Positions 44,854-52,646 of a stretch of 64,000 nt of DNA are shown piece after piece. A program made the position numbers and the translations under genes. The stretch spans positions 13,054 to 77,053 of the forward strand of contig JBCCUL010000040.1 in assembly GCA_039197065.1 (NCBI GenBank). The letters run 5' to 3'. The notes under the pieces were generated by a model. The model saw only the letters and a list, made by a program, of their open reading frames with translations. It ran no database searches and had not been told where the DNA came from. The stretch is from JANQPX01 sp039197065 (GTDB taxonomy: Bacteria; Pseudomonadota; Alphaproteobacteria; Geminicoccales; Geminicoccaceae). Position 1 is the first letter of the stretch, and every line of letters begins with the position of its first letter.

Positions 44854-46269
44854 TTAGGACAAAGGAAAACCCATCTTCTCCACGAGCTTCAACCAGAGCC
44901 ACCGCCAACCGCCTTTTTCGTCAGCCGTATCGAGGGCGTGCATGGTGATCGCGGCGCCGAGCTGACGGAAGGGTTCGGGCGGAATCTTGCTGGGCATCGT
45001 GGCGGCGAACGTCATCTTGGTCTCGGGACGATCTTGGCCATCCAGGAGGGCAAGCCCGACATCAGCGCCAAACCGACTGGCCGTGATCCCGAAACCAGAA
45101 TAGCCGCCGGCATAGATCGCCCTTCCCCCGAAATAGCGCTGGAAATGCACGGCCATGCGCGTGGTCAGGGCGATCGGTCCGCTCCAGGCGTGAGTGAAAC
45201 GGATGTCATCGAGCTGCGGGAACGTCTTTTGGAACGCCATCGCCAGGCCCTGATAGGGTGCAGGCGTACGATCCAGCGCCGGATCACGCGGCGCCCCCAT
45301 GAAAACACCAAGCCTGCCGCCGAATAGAATGCGGTTGTCCCTGGTGAGGCGCATATAGTTCAGCTGCGTTCGCGTATCGTAGACACCCTGGCGGTTCCGC
45401 CAGCCGATCCGCGCCATCTGCTCGGAGCTCAGGGGCTCGGTCATCAGGATGCGATCCCTGATCATGGCAACCCGCCTGCGAATATGCGGATGGCCGGCAG
45501 CGAAGGCGTTGGTGGCGAGCAACACACCGCCCGCCCTGATCTCCCCCTTCTCCGTCGTGACGCGAAGCGCGCCGGCGTTCTCGTCGAGCCCGATCATCGG
45601 CGTCGCTTCGAAGAGACGAACACCGAGCGAAAGCGCTGTGCGTTTTAGCCCGAAGGCGAGTTTACCCGGATGAACCGTGCCGCTGTCCCGCCTCGACCAA
45701 AGCCCGGCTTCGAACAGCGGAGACTTGAGCTCGGCCTGTATCGCGGCGCGATCAAACCGAATCACGTCATGGCCATAGCTGCGATGAAGCGCCGCCTCTT
45801 CGTCGATGAGCGCGATGCCGCCTTCCCCCACGGCTACGGTCATTTCGCCATGCCATTCGGTATCGCAGTCGATGCCATGGCGATCGAGACTTGCGCGAAA
45901 GCCCTTCAAATTCGATCGGCCAAGCGCTTCAAGAGCCTCGAGATCGTCAGGAAAGGTCCGAAGCGCATTCGAGAGACCATGCATCACCGAGGTCGAGACG
46001 ATACCGCCCGGCCGGCCGGAGGCACCAGAGGCGATGCGCTCCGCCTCAATGAGCACGACATCCCGGCCGGGATCGGCCTCCTTCGCCAGAATGGCCGCCC
46101 AAAGCCCGGTGAAACCACCGCCGACGACGAGCAGATCCGCTTCGATGTTCCCGATGAGAGGGAGTTCCGGAGCCGGACGGTCCGGCCTGTCCAGCCAGAA
46201 CGGCCTGAAGGTAACATCCGCAAGCGATTTGCGCACGAAGTCACTTATGTCAGACACCAAGATCCGCAC
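44854..46269 (-). CDS. FAD-dependent oxidoreductase (DAO / D-amino-acid dehydrogenase-like)
   Basis: 471 aa. FAD motif LVVGGGFTGLWAA is at about residues 47-59, then ERIASGASGRPGGIVS and a C-terminal YAGGYSGFGITASRFGA. These are typical of DAO-family amine/amino-acid oxidoreductases (OrdL, PuuB, glycine oxidase). It is divergent from an agmatinase gene (226 nt apart), so oxidation of a polyamine or putrescine derivative is a reasonable guess. The start GTG 46269 is weakly supported. An alternative GTG lies at 46257. Confidence 0.87.
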   Translation of the reverse strand: MRILVSDISDFVRKSLADVTFRPFWLDRPDRPAPELPLIGNIEADLLVVGGGFTGLWAAILAKEADPGRDVVLIEAERIASGASGRPGGIVSTSVMHGLSNALRTFPDDLEALEALGRSNLKGFRASLDRHGIDCDTEWHGEMTVAVGEGGIALIDEEAALHRSYGHDVIRFDRAAIQAELKSPLFEAGLWSRRDSGTVHPGKLAFGLKRTALSLGVRLFEATPMIGLDENAGALRVTTEKGEIRAGGVLLATNAFAAGHPHIRRRVAMIRDRILMTEPLSSEQMARIGWRNRQGVYDTRTQLNYMRLTRDNRILFGGRLGVFMGAPRDPALDRTPAPYQGLAMAFQKTFPQLDDIRFTHAWSGPIALTTRMAVHFQRYFGGRAIYAGGYSGFGITASRFGADVGLALLDGQDRPETKMTFAATMPSKIPPEPFRQLGAAITMHALDTADEKGGWRWLWLKLVEKMGFPLS

Positions 46270-46495
46270 TCACGGTCGCTTGCATCAAATCGATCTCACA
46301 CTCGCGCTTTGACCACACCATTCAGTCTCCAGCATTCCAGCCAGGAACGCCGGCATGCAGCGAAGCCTTCGAATGCTGGCAAGGAAGTTTCTCATCGAAC
46401 CTGAGCTGATGCTATGAAAGCTATTGAAGCTAAGGAGATAGAGACCTTTATATCCCTCTATCCGCTCCTTTTCCCAGAGAGGCGATTGACGAGCC

Positions 46496-47455
46496 ATGAG
46501 CGCCGACAACCCGCATCGCTTTAATCAACCGCTCGGCGGCAACGAGATGCCGCGTTTCGGCGGTCCAGCCACCATGATGCGCCTGCCGGCTCAGGAGACG
46601 GCGGAAGGCCTGGATGCTTGCTTTATCGGCGTGCCCATGGATATCGGCGCTTCGAATCGCGCCGGCACCCGCCACGGCCCACGTGCGATCCGTGCCGAAA
46701 GCTGCATGCTTCGACCCTTCAACATGGGAACCGGCGCCGCACCCTTCGAAAAGATGCAGGTGGCCGATATCGGCGACGTCGCCATCAACACGTTCAATCT
46801 CAAAGCCACCGCCGACATCATCACAGCTGAGTACGAAAAAATCCTCGGCCACGGTGTGACCCCGCTCACTCTTGGAGGCGACCATACTCTCACCTACCCG
46901 ATCCTGCGCGCGATCGCGAAAAAGCATGGTCCCGTGGCGCTTATCCAGGTCGATGCCCATGCCGATACCAGCGATGCGATGTTCGGCGAGAAGATTGCCC
47001 ATGGCACCCCTTTTCGCCGCGCTTTCGACGAGGGCCTGCTGATCAACGACAAGGTCTTCCAGATCGGCCTGCGCGGCACCGGCTACTCGCCCGAGGACTA
47101 TGACTGGGGTCGCGAGCGCGGCTTTACCGTCGTCCCGGCGGAGCAATGCTGGCACAAATCGCTCACCCCTCTGATGGCCGATATCCGCAGCAAGATCGGC
47201 GATGCGCCCCTTTATCTCACCTACGACATCGACAGCCTCGACCCCGCCTTCGCGCCCGGCACCGGCACCGTCGAGATCGGTGGGCTCACCACCATCCAGG
47301 CCCTGGAGATCGTGCGCGGTGTCGCCGGCACCAACCTGATCGGCGGCGATCTGGTGGAGGTGTCGCCGCCCTACGATACCACCGGCAACACAGCCCTGAT
47401 CGGCGCTAACCTGCTGTTCGAGATGCTGTGTTCGACGCCCTTGGCGCAAGGTTGA
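46496..47455 (+). CDS. speB: Agmatinase / ureohydrolase family
   Basis: 319 aa. The two-Mn site residues are in GGDHTL, DAHADTSD and DIDSLDPAFAPGTGT. The N-terminal SNRAGTRHGPRAIR segment is typical of agmatinases. It converts agmatine to putrescine and urea, although guanidinobutyrase or guanidinopropionase activity is not excluded. dusA follows immediately (its ATG comes right after this TGA). The window also contains speD and an orphan UreE-like gene. Confidence 0.88.
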   Translation: MSADNPHRFNQPLGGNEMPRFGGPATMMRLPAQETAEGLDACFIGVPMDIGASNRAGTRHGPRAIRAESCMLRPFNMGTGAAPFEKMQVADIGDVAINTFNLKATADIITAEYEKILGHGVTPLTLGGDHTLTYPILRAIAKKHGPVALIQVDAHADTSDAMFGEKIAHGTPFRRAFDEGLLINDKVFQIGLRGTGYSPEDYDWGRERGFTVVPAEQCWHKSLTPLMADIRSKIGDAPLYLTYDIDSLDPAFAPGTGTVEIGGLTTIQALEIVRGVAGTNLIGGDLVEVSPPYDTTGNTALIGANLLFEMLCSTPLAQG

Positions 47456-48469
47456 ATGAGCTTGTCCGGGATGAACGAAGGCCAGTATGAGAAAATCATC
47501 GCGGTGGCGCCGATGATGGATTGGACAGATCGACACTGCCGGTACTTTTTGCGGCTGATCTCGAAGCGCGCCTGGCTCTACACCGAGATGGTGACCACGG
47601 GCGCGATCCTCCATGGCGATCGGGAGCGCTTCCTCGCCTTCGATGCGGCCGAACATCCGATCGCCCTGCAGCTCGGCGGATCCGACCCGGCGGCCTTGGC
47701 GGAGGCCGCGGCAGCGAGCGAGGACTTCGCCTATGACGAGATCAACATCAATGTCGGCTGCCCATCCGATCGTGTGCAGAACGGCCGCTTCGGCGCCTGT
47801 CTCATGGCGGAACCTGATCTGGTCGCGGACGCGGTCCGGGCGATTGGTGCAGCCGTCGACCTCCCGGTGACGGTCAAGACCCGGATCGGCATTGATGACC
47901 GGGATGATTACGGCTTTCTTCGGGACTTCGTCGGCAAGATCACCGAGGCCGGCTGCCGTCATATCATCATCCATGCGCGAAAAGCCATCCTCGCCGGCCT
48001 CAGCCCCAAGGAAAACCGGGAGATTCCGCCGCTCGACTACGGCCGCGTTCACCGGCTCAAACGGGATTTCCCTGACATCACCGTCATCCTGAACGGCGGC
48101 CTGAAGACTCCCGCCCAATGTCTGGAGCAGATCGATCATGTCGATGGCGTGATGATCGGCCGCGAAGCCTATCAGAACCCCTATTCGCTGATCGCCATGG
48201 AAAAAGCGCTGTCCGGCGGCGAGCAACCGGCGAAAACCCGGCATGAGATCGCCCGATCTTTCCTCGACTATGTCGACGATCGGCGCACCGCCGGCGTGCC
48301 GCTCAAATCCATGACCCGGCATATCCTAGGCCTGTTCAACGGCCTTCCCGGTGCACGCGCATGGCGGCGGCATCTCTCCGAAGAGGCCGTGCGCGAAAAT
48401 GCCGGCCCCGAGGTCATCGAAGCAGCGCTCGCTCTGGTGCCAGAAACGTCGGAAGCCCAGGCGGCCTAA
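47456..48469 (+). CDS. dusA: tRNA-dihydrouridine synthase A
   Basis: 337 aa. FMN barrel with APMMDWTDRHCR, TEMVTTGAI, INVGCPSDRVQNGRFGA (the catalytic Cys follows in the GACLM segment) and TVKTRIG. It reduces U20/U20a in tRNA. The ATG at 47456 abuts the speB stop. An internal ATG at 47471 would give a slightly shorter protein. Confidence 0.92.
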   Translation: MSLSGMNEGQYEKIIAVAPMMDWTDRHCRYFLRLISKRAWLYTEMVTTGAILHGDRERFLAFDAAEHPIALQLGGSDPAALAEAAAASEDFAYDEININVGCPSDRVQNGRFGACLMAEPDLVADAVRAIGAAVDLPVTVKTRIGIDDRDDYGFLRDFVGKITEAGCRHIIIHARKAILAGLSPKENREIPPLDYGRVHRLKRDFPDITVILNGGLKTPAQCLEQIDHVDGVMIGREAYQNPYSLIAMEKALSGGEQPAKTRHEIARSFLDYVDDRRTAGVPLKSMTRHILGLFNGLPGARAWRRHLSEEAVRENAGPEVIEAALALVPETSEAQAA

Positions 48470-48639
48470 CTGCCGGGTGCGGCACCTAGCACCGACCTTA
48501 CCAGTTATCGAGCGATTTCATGGCGTTGTCCATGAACCTACCCGAACCTCGGCACGCGCCGCTTTGCGCCGCTCCGAAAGTGTCGAGGATGATACAATCG
48601 CCAAGAACGAGGCCTCTTCCAAGCGGTTTTGCAGCCGGC

Positions 48640-49314
48640 TCAGCCCACCTTCTCGAAGTGATAGGCCACGCATGGTTGTTCCAGAACAAACCCCTCCTCG
48701 GTCCGCCTGACCACACGCTCAAAGGTCGCCTCCATCTGCGCCCTGACGGCCGGCAGCTTTTCGGCCCGTCTCGGATCGACCGCGATCATGGCGGCCAGGT
48801 AGCTTTCGAAGTCAGGCGTGACGCGGGCAACCTTGTAGTCGAGCTTCGAGAGCAGTGAAAAGTCCCATCCATTCGAAAGGCCATCGAGACGGGTCTGCGA
48901 CTTCGTTCTCACCTCGGTCTCATCGTCGAGCGGTGCGAGCACCTGGCTCACAGCGCCGCCCGGCCGCGGGTCGAGGACATGCAGGCGGCCACCCGGCTTC
49001 AGCACCCGAAAAACCTCGCCCAGCGCCTGTTCCTGAAGTGTGAGCGGCACGTGATGGAAGGAGAACATGAAACAGACGAGATCGGCGGCATGATCATCCA
49101 GCGGCAAGTCTTCGCCGCGCCCGAGCAGAATTCGGACGTCGGGATGGGCCGCTTGCCTGGCGATCTCGACCTTCTTTTCATCGATCTCAATGCCCGTAAC
49201 CTTGCCGCCACGACGCGCGAAGGCACGGGCAAACTTGCCGTCACCGGCGCCGACATCGACGATCGACAGGCCCTTCAGGTCGATCAGCGATGTCAGGTGA
49301 TCCATATGGTTCAT
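48640..49314 (-). CDS. Class I SAM-dependent methyltransferase
   Basis: 224 aa. SAM motif I is IVDVGAGDGKFARAFA, motif II lies in GIEIDEKKVEIA, and post-motif I VFRVLKPGGRLHVLDP follows. It is a small-molecule methyltransferase (UbiE/Methyltransf_11 type) with unknown substrate. Codon use matches neighbours. The ribosome-binding site is not clear, and the start at 49314 could instead be 49305. Confidence 0.88.
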   Translation of the reverse strand: MNHMDHLTSLIDLKGLSIVDVGAGDGKFARAFARRGGKVTGIEIDEKKVEIARQAAHPDVRILLGRGEDLPLDDHAADLVCFMFSFHHVPLTLQEQALGEVFRVLKPGGRLHVLDPRPGGAVSQVLAPLDDETEVRTKSQTRLDGLSNGWDFSLLSKLDYKVARVTPDFESYLAAMIAVDPRRAEKLPAVRAQMEATFERVVRRTEEGFVLEQPCVAYHFEKVG

Positions 49315-49485
49315 GCAATCGGTCCGTTTCTGCTGATCATGTCGGTCGCAGCAAGCCTAGGCGGCTGCCAGGACCACCGTCCAGCCTAGCATGGAGGCAT
49401 TCGGTATCTGTACAAGACCCGCGGATCCGAGCAGAGTTTCGAAAAGACAAACATCGACGATCGGTGAACGTTCGGGAGGAAGGAT

Positions 49486-49866
49486 ATGATAACTTTGGCT
49501 CGAACCGGACGCTATGGCGGCACGGCTCTTCTCCTGACCGCCTTAAGCTGGTTGCCCAGCCAGCCCGCAGGCGCCTTTTGCGTCCGCAACGATACCGGCG
49601 CTGCGATCCGCGTCGAAGCGGATGGCGAGACAGCAGTTTTCAGCGCTGAAATCGACAACAACAAGAAGGCCTGCTGCAGTCCCAAAGACGAAGCCTGCGC
49701 CATCGGAAAAGCGGACATTGAACTCTCCATCGGCGCCACCGAGGGCGATGCACGTTGCTCGGTATCCGTCAATCCGAAGGGCAACGTCAACGTCACAGGC
49801 AAGCAGAACGCCTTGAAATGCAAGGCGAATAAGGCCGGCTCGACCAAGGACTGGGCATCGGGCTAA
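49486..49866 (+). CDS. Secreted cysteine-rich small protein, hypothetical
   Basis: 126 aa. Signal peptide residues 1-30 (ending PSQPAGA). The mature part has Cys at 32, 63, 64, 71, 91 and 112, an even number fit for disulfides, beginning FCVRNDTGAAIRVEA. GGGAGGAAGG is the ribosome-binding site. No family is recognised. It is likely periplasmic or extracellular. Confidence 0.75.
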   Translation: MITLARTGRYGGTALLLTALSWLPSQPAGAFCVRNDTGAAIRVEADGETAVFSAEIDNNKKACCSPKDEACAIGKADIELSIGATEGDARCSVSVNPKGNVNVTGKQNALKCKANKAGSTKDWASG

Positions 49867-49958
49867 GCAACGCCACCCCACGCAGGAACGAACCCTCTAA
49901 GGCCATTTTCCGCAGGCTCTTCGGAGAAGATCTTGCTTTTCATCACCTATTTCAACTA

Positions 49959-49973
49959 TTAATTGATTGTTAA
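49959..49973. promoter_or_regulatory. CtrA-type box TTAA-N7-TTAA
   Basis: TTAA 49959-49962 and 49970-49973 with a 7-nt spacer. It lies about 59 nt before ATG 50032 of the UreE-like gene, in promoter position. Inferred from motif only. Confidence 0.5.
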
Positions 49974-50031
49974 TCATTTCATACTAGGTTTAGGTGATCC
50001 TATTCCTGGAATTCTCGATTTAGAGGTGTTC

Positions 50032-50493
50032 ATGCGGCGTTTGATCATGGTGGCGAAAGCCGGCGAATGGCCGGACAACGACGACGTCGACAGCGTGACC
50101 CTCGGCTTTGACGACCGGCATCGGCGTCGCCTTCGCCTGACGACGGAGGCAGGCGAAAATGTCCTCCTCGATCTGACCAAACCGCAGCCGCTGGATGATG
50201 GCGATGGTCTGGCGATCGAGAATGACGAGGGCTGGATCCGGATCAAGGCAGCGCCTGAGGATGTCCTTGAAGTCAAAGGGCAGGATCTCAACCACACCAT
50301 TCGCCTCGCTTGGAACCTCGGCAGTCGTCATTTGCCAATCCAAATTCTAGGCGAGGGCCATCTCCGGCTTCGCTATGACCGCGTCATCGAAGAGATGCTG
50401 TCCAATCTCGGCGTCAGTGCCGCGCGTGAAAAGGCGCCTTTCGTTCCGGAGAGCAGCGCCAGCCACCGTCAGAGCAGGCGAAATCGGGGCTGA
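50032..50493 (+). CDS. ureE: UreE-like urease accessory / nickel metallochaperone homologue, orphan
   Basis: 153 aa. N-terminal domain with GFDDRHRRRLRLTT and NVLLDL, then a metal-binding domain with ARLAWNLG-like sequence (LAWNLGSRHLPIQI). In true UreE this is HLGNRH. Here the first His (His91 in the Klebsiella numbering) is Asn, while the second (His96) is kept. UreE delivers Ni to urease, but no ureABCFG genes are in the window. The start is ATG 50032 with AGAGGTG upstream. The tail lacks the poly-His end. Confidence 0.8.
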   Translation: MRRLIMVAKAGEWPDNDDVDSVTLGFDDRHRRRLRLTTEAGENVLLDLTKPQPLDDGDGLAIENDEGWIRIKAAPEDVLEVKGQDLNHTIRLAWNLGSRHLPIQILGEGHLRLRYDRVIEEMLSNLGVSAAREKAPFVPESSASHRQSRRNRG

Positions 50494-50774
50494 AGCTTCG
50501 CTGAACCTTGACCGCCAGATTGGGTTTGCTCATTTCTCTCCTAGCGCCCGTTCTAGAGGTTATCGCGTAATTTCATCGCGTTGCGGTCCAGACTAGGTTA
50601 GGAGCAGGCGGCAGAGCGATGCAGCACATCGCTCAAGGTCGATGATGCGGCTCGCACGGCTTTTGCACATCCCCCGCGGGGCCTTGTCCCGTGAAGGTTC
50701 CTTCTCGCCTCCTTACTGCGTCGTCCCTTGCCATTAGCGCAACAAGCTCCTTGCAGTTGGTGAAGGACGACGCC

Positions 50775-51419
50775 ATGACATCATCCAATAACCTTCAAAA
50801 CGATCTCTTGGCGTATGCGGTGAGGAGATGGGACGTGCCGAAGAATGACAAGACCCGCTGCAGCTGGTGCGGTGATGATCCGCTCTATGTCGCCTATCAC
50901 GACGATGAATGGGGCGTGCCTGAGCGGGACGACCGCCGGCTGTTCGAAATGCTTATGCTCGAGGGCTTCCAGGCAGGTCTTTCCTGGATCACCATTCTGA
51001 GGAAGCGCGGAGGCTTCCGTAAGGCCTTCGACGGTTTCGATCCAGCGATCGTCGCCGGCTATAATCAGGCGAAAATCGAAAGCCTTCTCCAGGACGAAGG
51101 GATCGTAAGACATCGCGGTAAGATCGAAGGCGCCATCCAGTCTGCAAAAGCCACGCTCGATCTGATGGCCGAACCGGGAGGATTCTCAGGCTATCTCTGG
51201 CAGTTCGTTGACGGCGCTCCGATCGACAATCATTTCAAGACCCTAGGCGACGTCCCCGCCAAGACCGCGCAATCCACCGCCATGTCGAAAGCGTTGAAGC
51301 AGAAAGGTTTCAAATTCTGTGGTCCGACCATCTGCTACGCCTTCATGCAGGCGACTGGCATGGTGAATGATCACATGGTCGACTGCTTCCGCTACCAGAG
51401 CTGCAGCCGCTCGGCATGA
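50775..51419 (+). CDS. tag: DNA-3-methyladenine glycosylase I
   Basis: 214 aa. Tag signatures: RCSWCGDDPLYVAYHDDEWG with zinc Cys/His, and GFQAGLSWITILRKR around the catalytic Glu region, plus the C-terminal HMVDC zinc ligands. It excises 3-methyladenine from alkylated DNA. AAGGA 8 nt upstream gives ATG 50775. A start at 50691 adds a non-conserved stretch. Confidence 0.93.
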   Translation: MTSSNNLQNDLLAYAVRRWDVPKNDKTRCSWCGDDPLYVAYHDDEWGVPERDDRRLFEMLMLEGFQAGLSWITILRKRGGFRKAFDGFDPAIVAGYNQAKIESLLQDEGIVRHRGKIEGAIQSAKATLDLMAEPGGFSGYLWQFVDGAPIDNHFKTLGDVPAKTAQSTAMSKALKQKGFKFCGPTICYAFMQATGMVNDHMVDCFRYQSCSRSA

Positions 51420-51702
51420 AAGGGCTGCACCAACCCACCGGATAGCAGACCGTTTCGACGCCTTTGTCTGATGCCGGCCACCTGACCTTCACACTCTCTC
51501 CTCCCTTCCGGCGGCCAAACGCCATAAAGGCGATACCGTTTGATGCATTGTCACGGCATCGTTTTCTTAAGCCCGGTCACCGCATTTTCCCGCCGGAGCG
51601 TTACCATTCCAATAGCCAAACATCGTGGGTCTCAGGACCATGTGATGCATCGCCACCTCCCAGATGTCTCATACTTGATCACCTGATCTACCGAGCGGAG
51701 CG

Positions 51703-51717
51703 TTAATCGGATGTTAA
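51703..51717. promoter_or_regulatory. CtrA-type box, left of hairpin copy 2
   Basis: TTAA 51703-51706, seven bases, TTAA 51714-51717, then CC. It lies 25 nt before the hairpin arm. Confidence 0.5.
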
Positions 51718-51742
51718 CCTCTGTGCCGCAGTCTCCATTTTC

Positions 51743-51818
51743 TGGTCCATGCGATCCTGGGAATCCAACCGCCAGAAAAAGGGGTGCCGAAGCTCGGACT
51801 CCTAGGGTCGCATGGACC
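51743..51818. repeat. Hairpin element copy 2
   Basis: The left arm (51743-51766) starts with the same 20 nt as copy 1, TGGTCCATGCGATCCTGGGA. The right arm (51796-51818) pairs with it over 23 positions: 20 Watson-Crick, two G-U and one A-C mismatch. The loop differs from copy 1. The G-U substitutions suggest selection for RNA structure. Confidence 0.82.
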
Positions 51819-51842
51819 GGAAAGGACGATAGCTGCACGAGA

Positions 51843-51857
51843 TTAAAACAGAGTTAA
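51843..51857. promoter_or_regulatory. CtrA-type box, right of hairpin copy 2
   Basis: TTAA 51843-51846, seven bases, TTAA 51854-51857, then C. It sits about 25 nt to the right of the hairpin, mirroring the left box. Confidence 0.5.
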
Positions 51858-52187
51858 CGCAAGCGAGGACGACATCCGCTCTATGACTACGGCTCCGACC
51901 CGCGAATGGGTTGGCGGGACGCCGCCATGCAGCTCCCGGCTGTGCCCCAAGCGATCTTTCACCTGGGCTGTCTGACCAGTAGAGAGGTTGCCTGAAAGAT
52001 CGAGGCTCAAATCCAGCAAGCACGGGCCCGGCATGACGGTGTAGCGAGCAGCCTCGGCTCTCAAGGTGTCCGTCCAGCGGATCGACCATAGAGATTGGAG
52101 CGTCTCTTAGCCTAAACATGACGCCTGTCGAGTAGCCGGGTAAGCTCAACCGACGCTCTTCTATGTCACGAACTCTTGGAGACGGTT

Positions 52188-52598
52188 TTGAAACCACGGA
52201 TCAGCATGATTGCGCTGGCGGTCGAGGACCTTTCCGTATCACGGCGATTTTACGAGGACGGCCTTGGTCTGCCGCGCATGGAGTCACCACCCGGCGTCGC
52301 TTTCTTCAATCTGAACGGCACATGGCTCGGCCTTTCAGAAAGGGAAAGCCTCGCACGCGATGCCGGCGTTCCCGCCGATGGGAGCGGTTATCGCGGCTTC
52401 AGTCTTGCCCACAATGTCGCCTCGGAACAGGAGGTCGATCAGCTCATAGAGACGGCGATCGCTGCGGGCGCCAAGCTGATCAAAGCGCCGACGCGCGCCG
52501 ACTGGGGCGGCTATCATGCCTATTTCAGCGACCCGGACGGCCATCTCTGGGAGATCGCGCATAATCCCTTTTTCTGGGTCGGTCCCGCGGATGAGTGA
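52188..52598 (+). CDS. VOC-family (glyoxalase-like) protein
   Basis: 136 aa from TTG 52188. Glyoxalase/bleomycin-resistance fold with AVEDLSVSRRFYEDGLGL and FSDPDGHLWEIAHNP, whose final Glu is the metal ligand. The start is TTG because GGAG (52178-52181) stands 6 nt before it and would lie inside the coding sequence of an earlier TTG at 52176. Substrate unknown. Possible detoxification role. Confidence 0.85.
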   Translation: MKPRISMIALAVEDLSVSRRFYEDGLGLPRMESPPGVAFFNLNGTWLGLSERESLARDAGVPADGSGYRGFSLAHNVASEQEVDQLIETAIAAGAKLIKAPTRADWGGYHAYFSDPDGHLWEIAHNPFFWVGPADE

Positions 52599-52646
52599 CT
52601 AGTGGAACGCCGAGGCTAAAGTTGAGAAAAACCTCGTCGAGTGGCT

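Larger units (their letters stand above)
51420..52187. other. Large intergenic region with hairpin element and two CtrA-type boxes, 768 nt
   Basis: It holds copy 2 of the hairpin (51743-51818) with one TTAA-N7-TTAA box on each side (51703-51717, 51843-51857). Antisense frames at 51802-52197 and 51843-52064 lack starts with ribosome-binding sites and recognisable domains. No DnaA boxes were noticed, so an origin is unlikely. Confidence 0.6.

Noticed and set aside
51843..52064. 73-codon antisense frame that reads somewhat protein-like
   Set aside because: Starts with TTG, no ribosome-binding site, no recognised domain, and it overlaps a CtrA-type box. It could be a remnant but I cannot support it.
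51420..52187. Possible replication origin, given two CtrA-type boxes
   Set aside because: No DnaA boxes or origin-type genes were found, and the neighbours (tag, VOC) are not typical origin neighbours.
51802..52197. 131-codon antisense frame in the large intergenic region
   Set aside because: It has no ribosome-binding site, its codons look random, and it runs through the right arm of the hairpin and a CtrA-type box.
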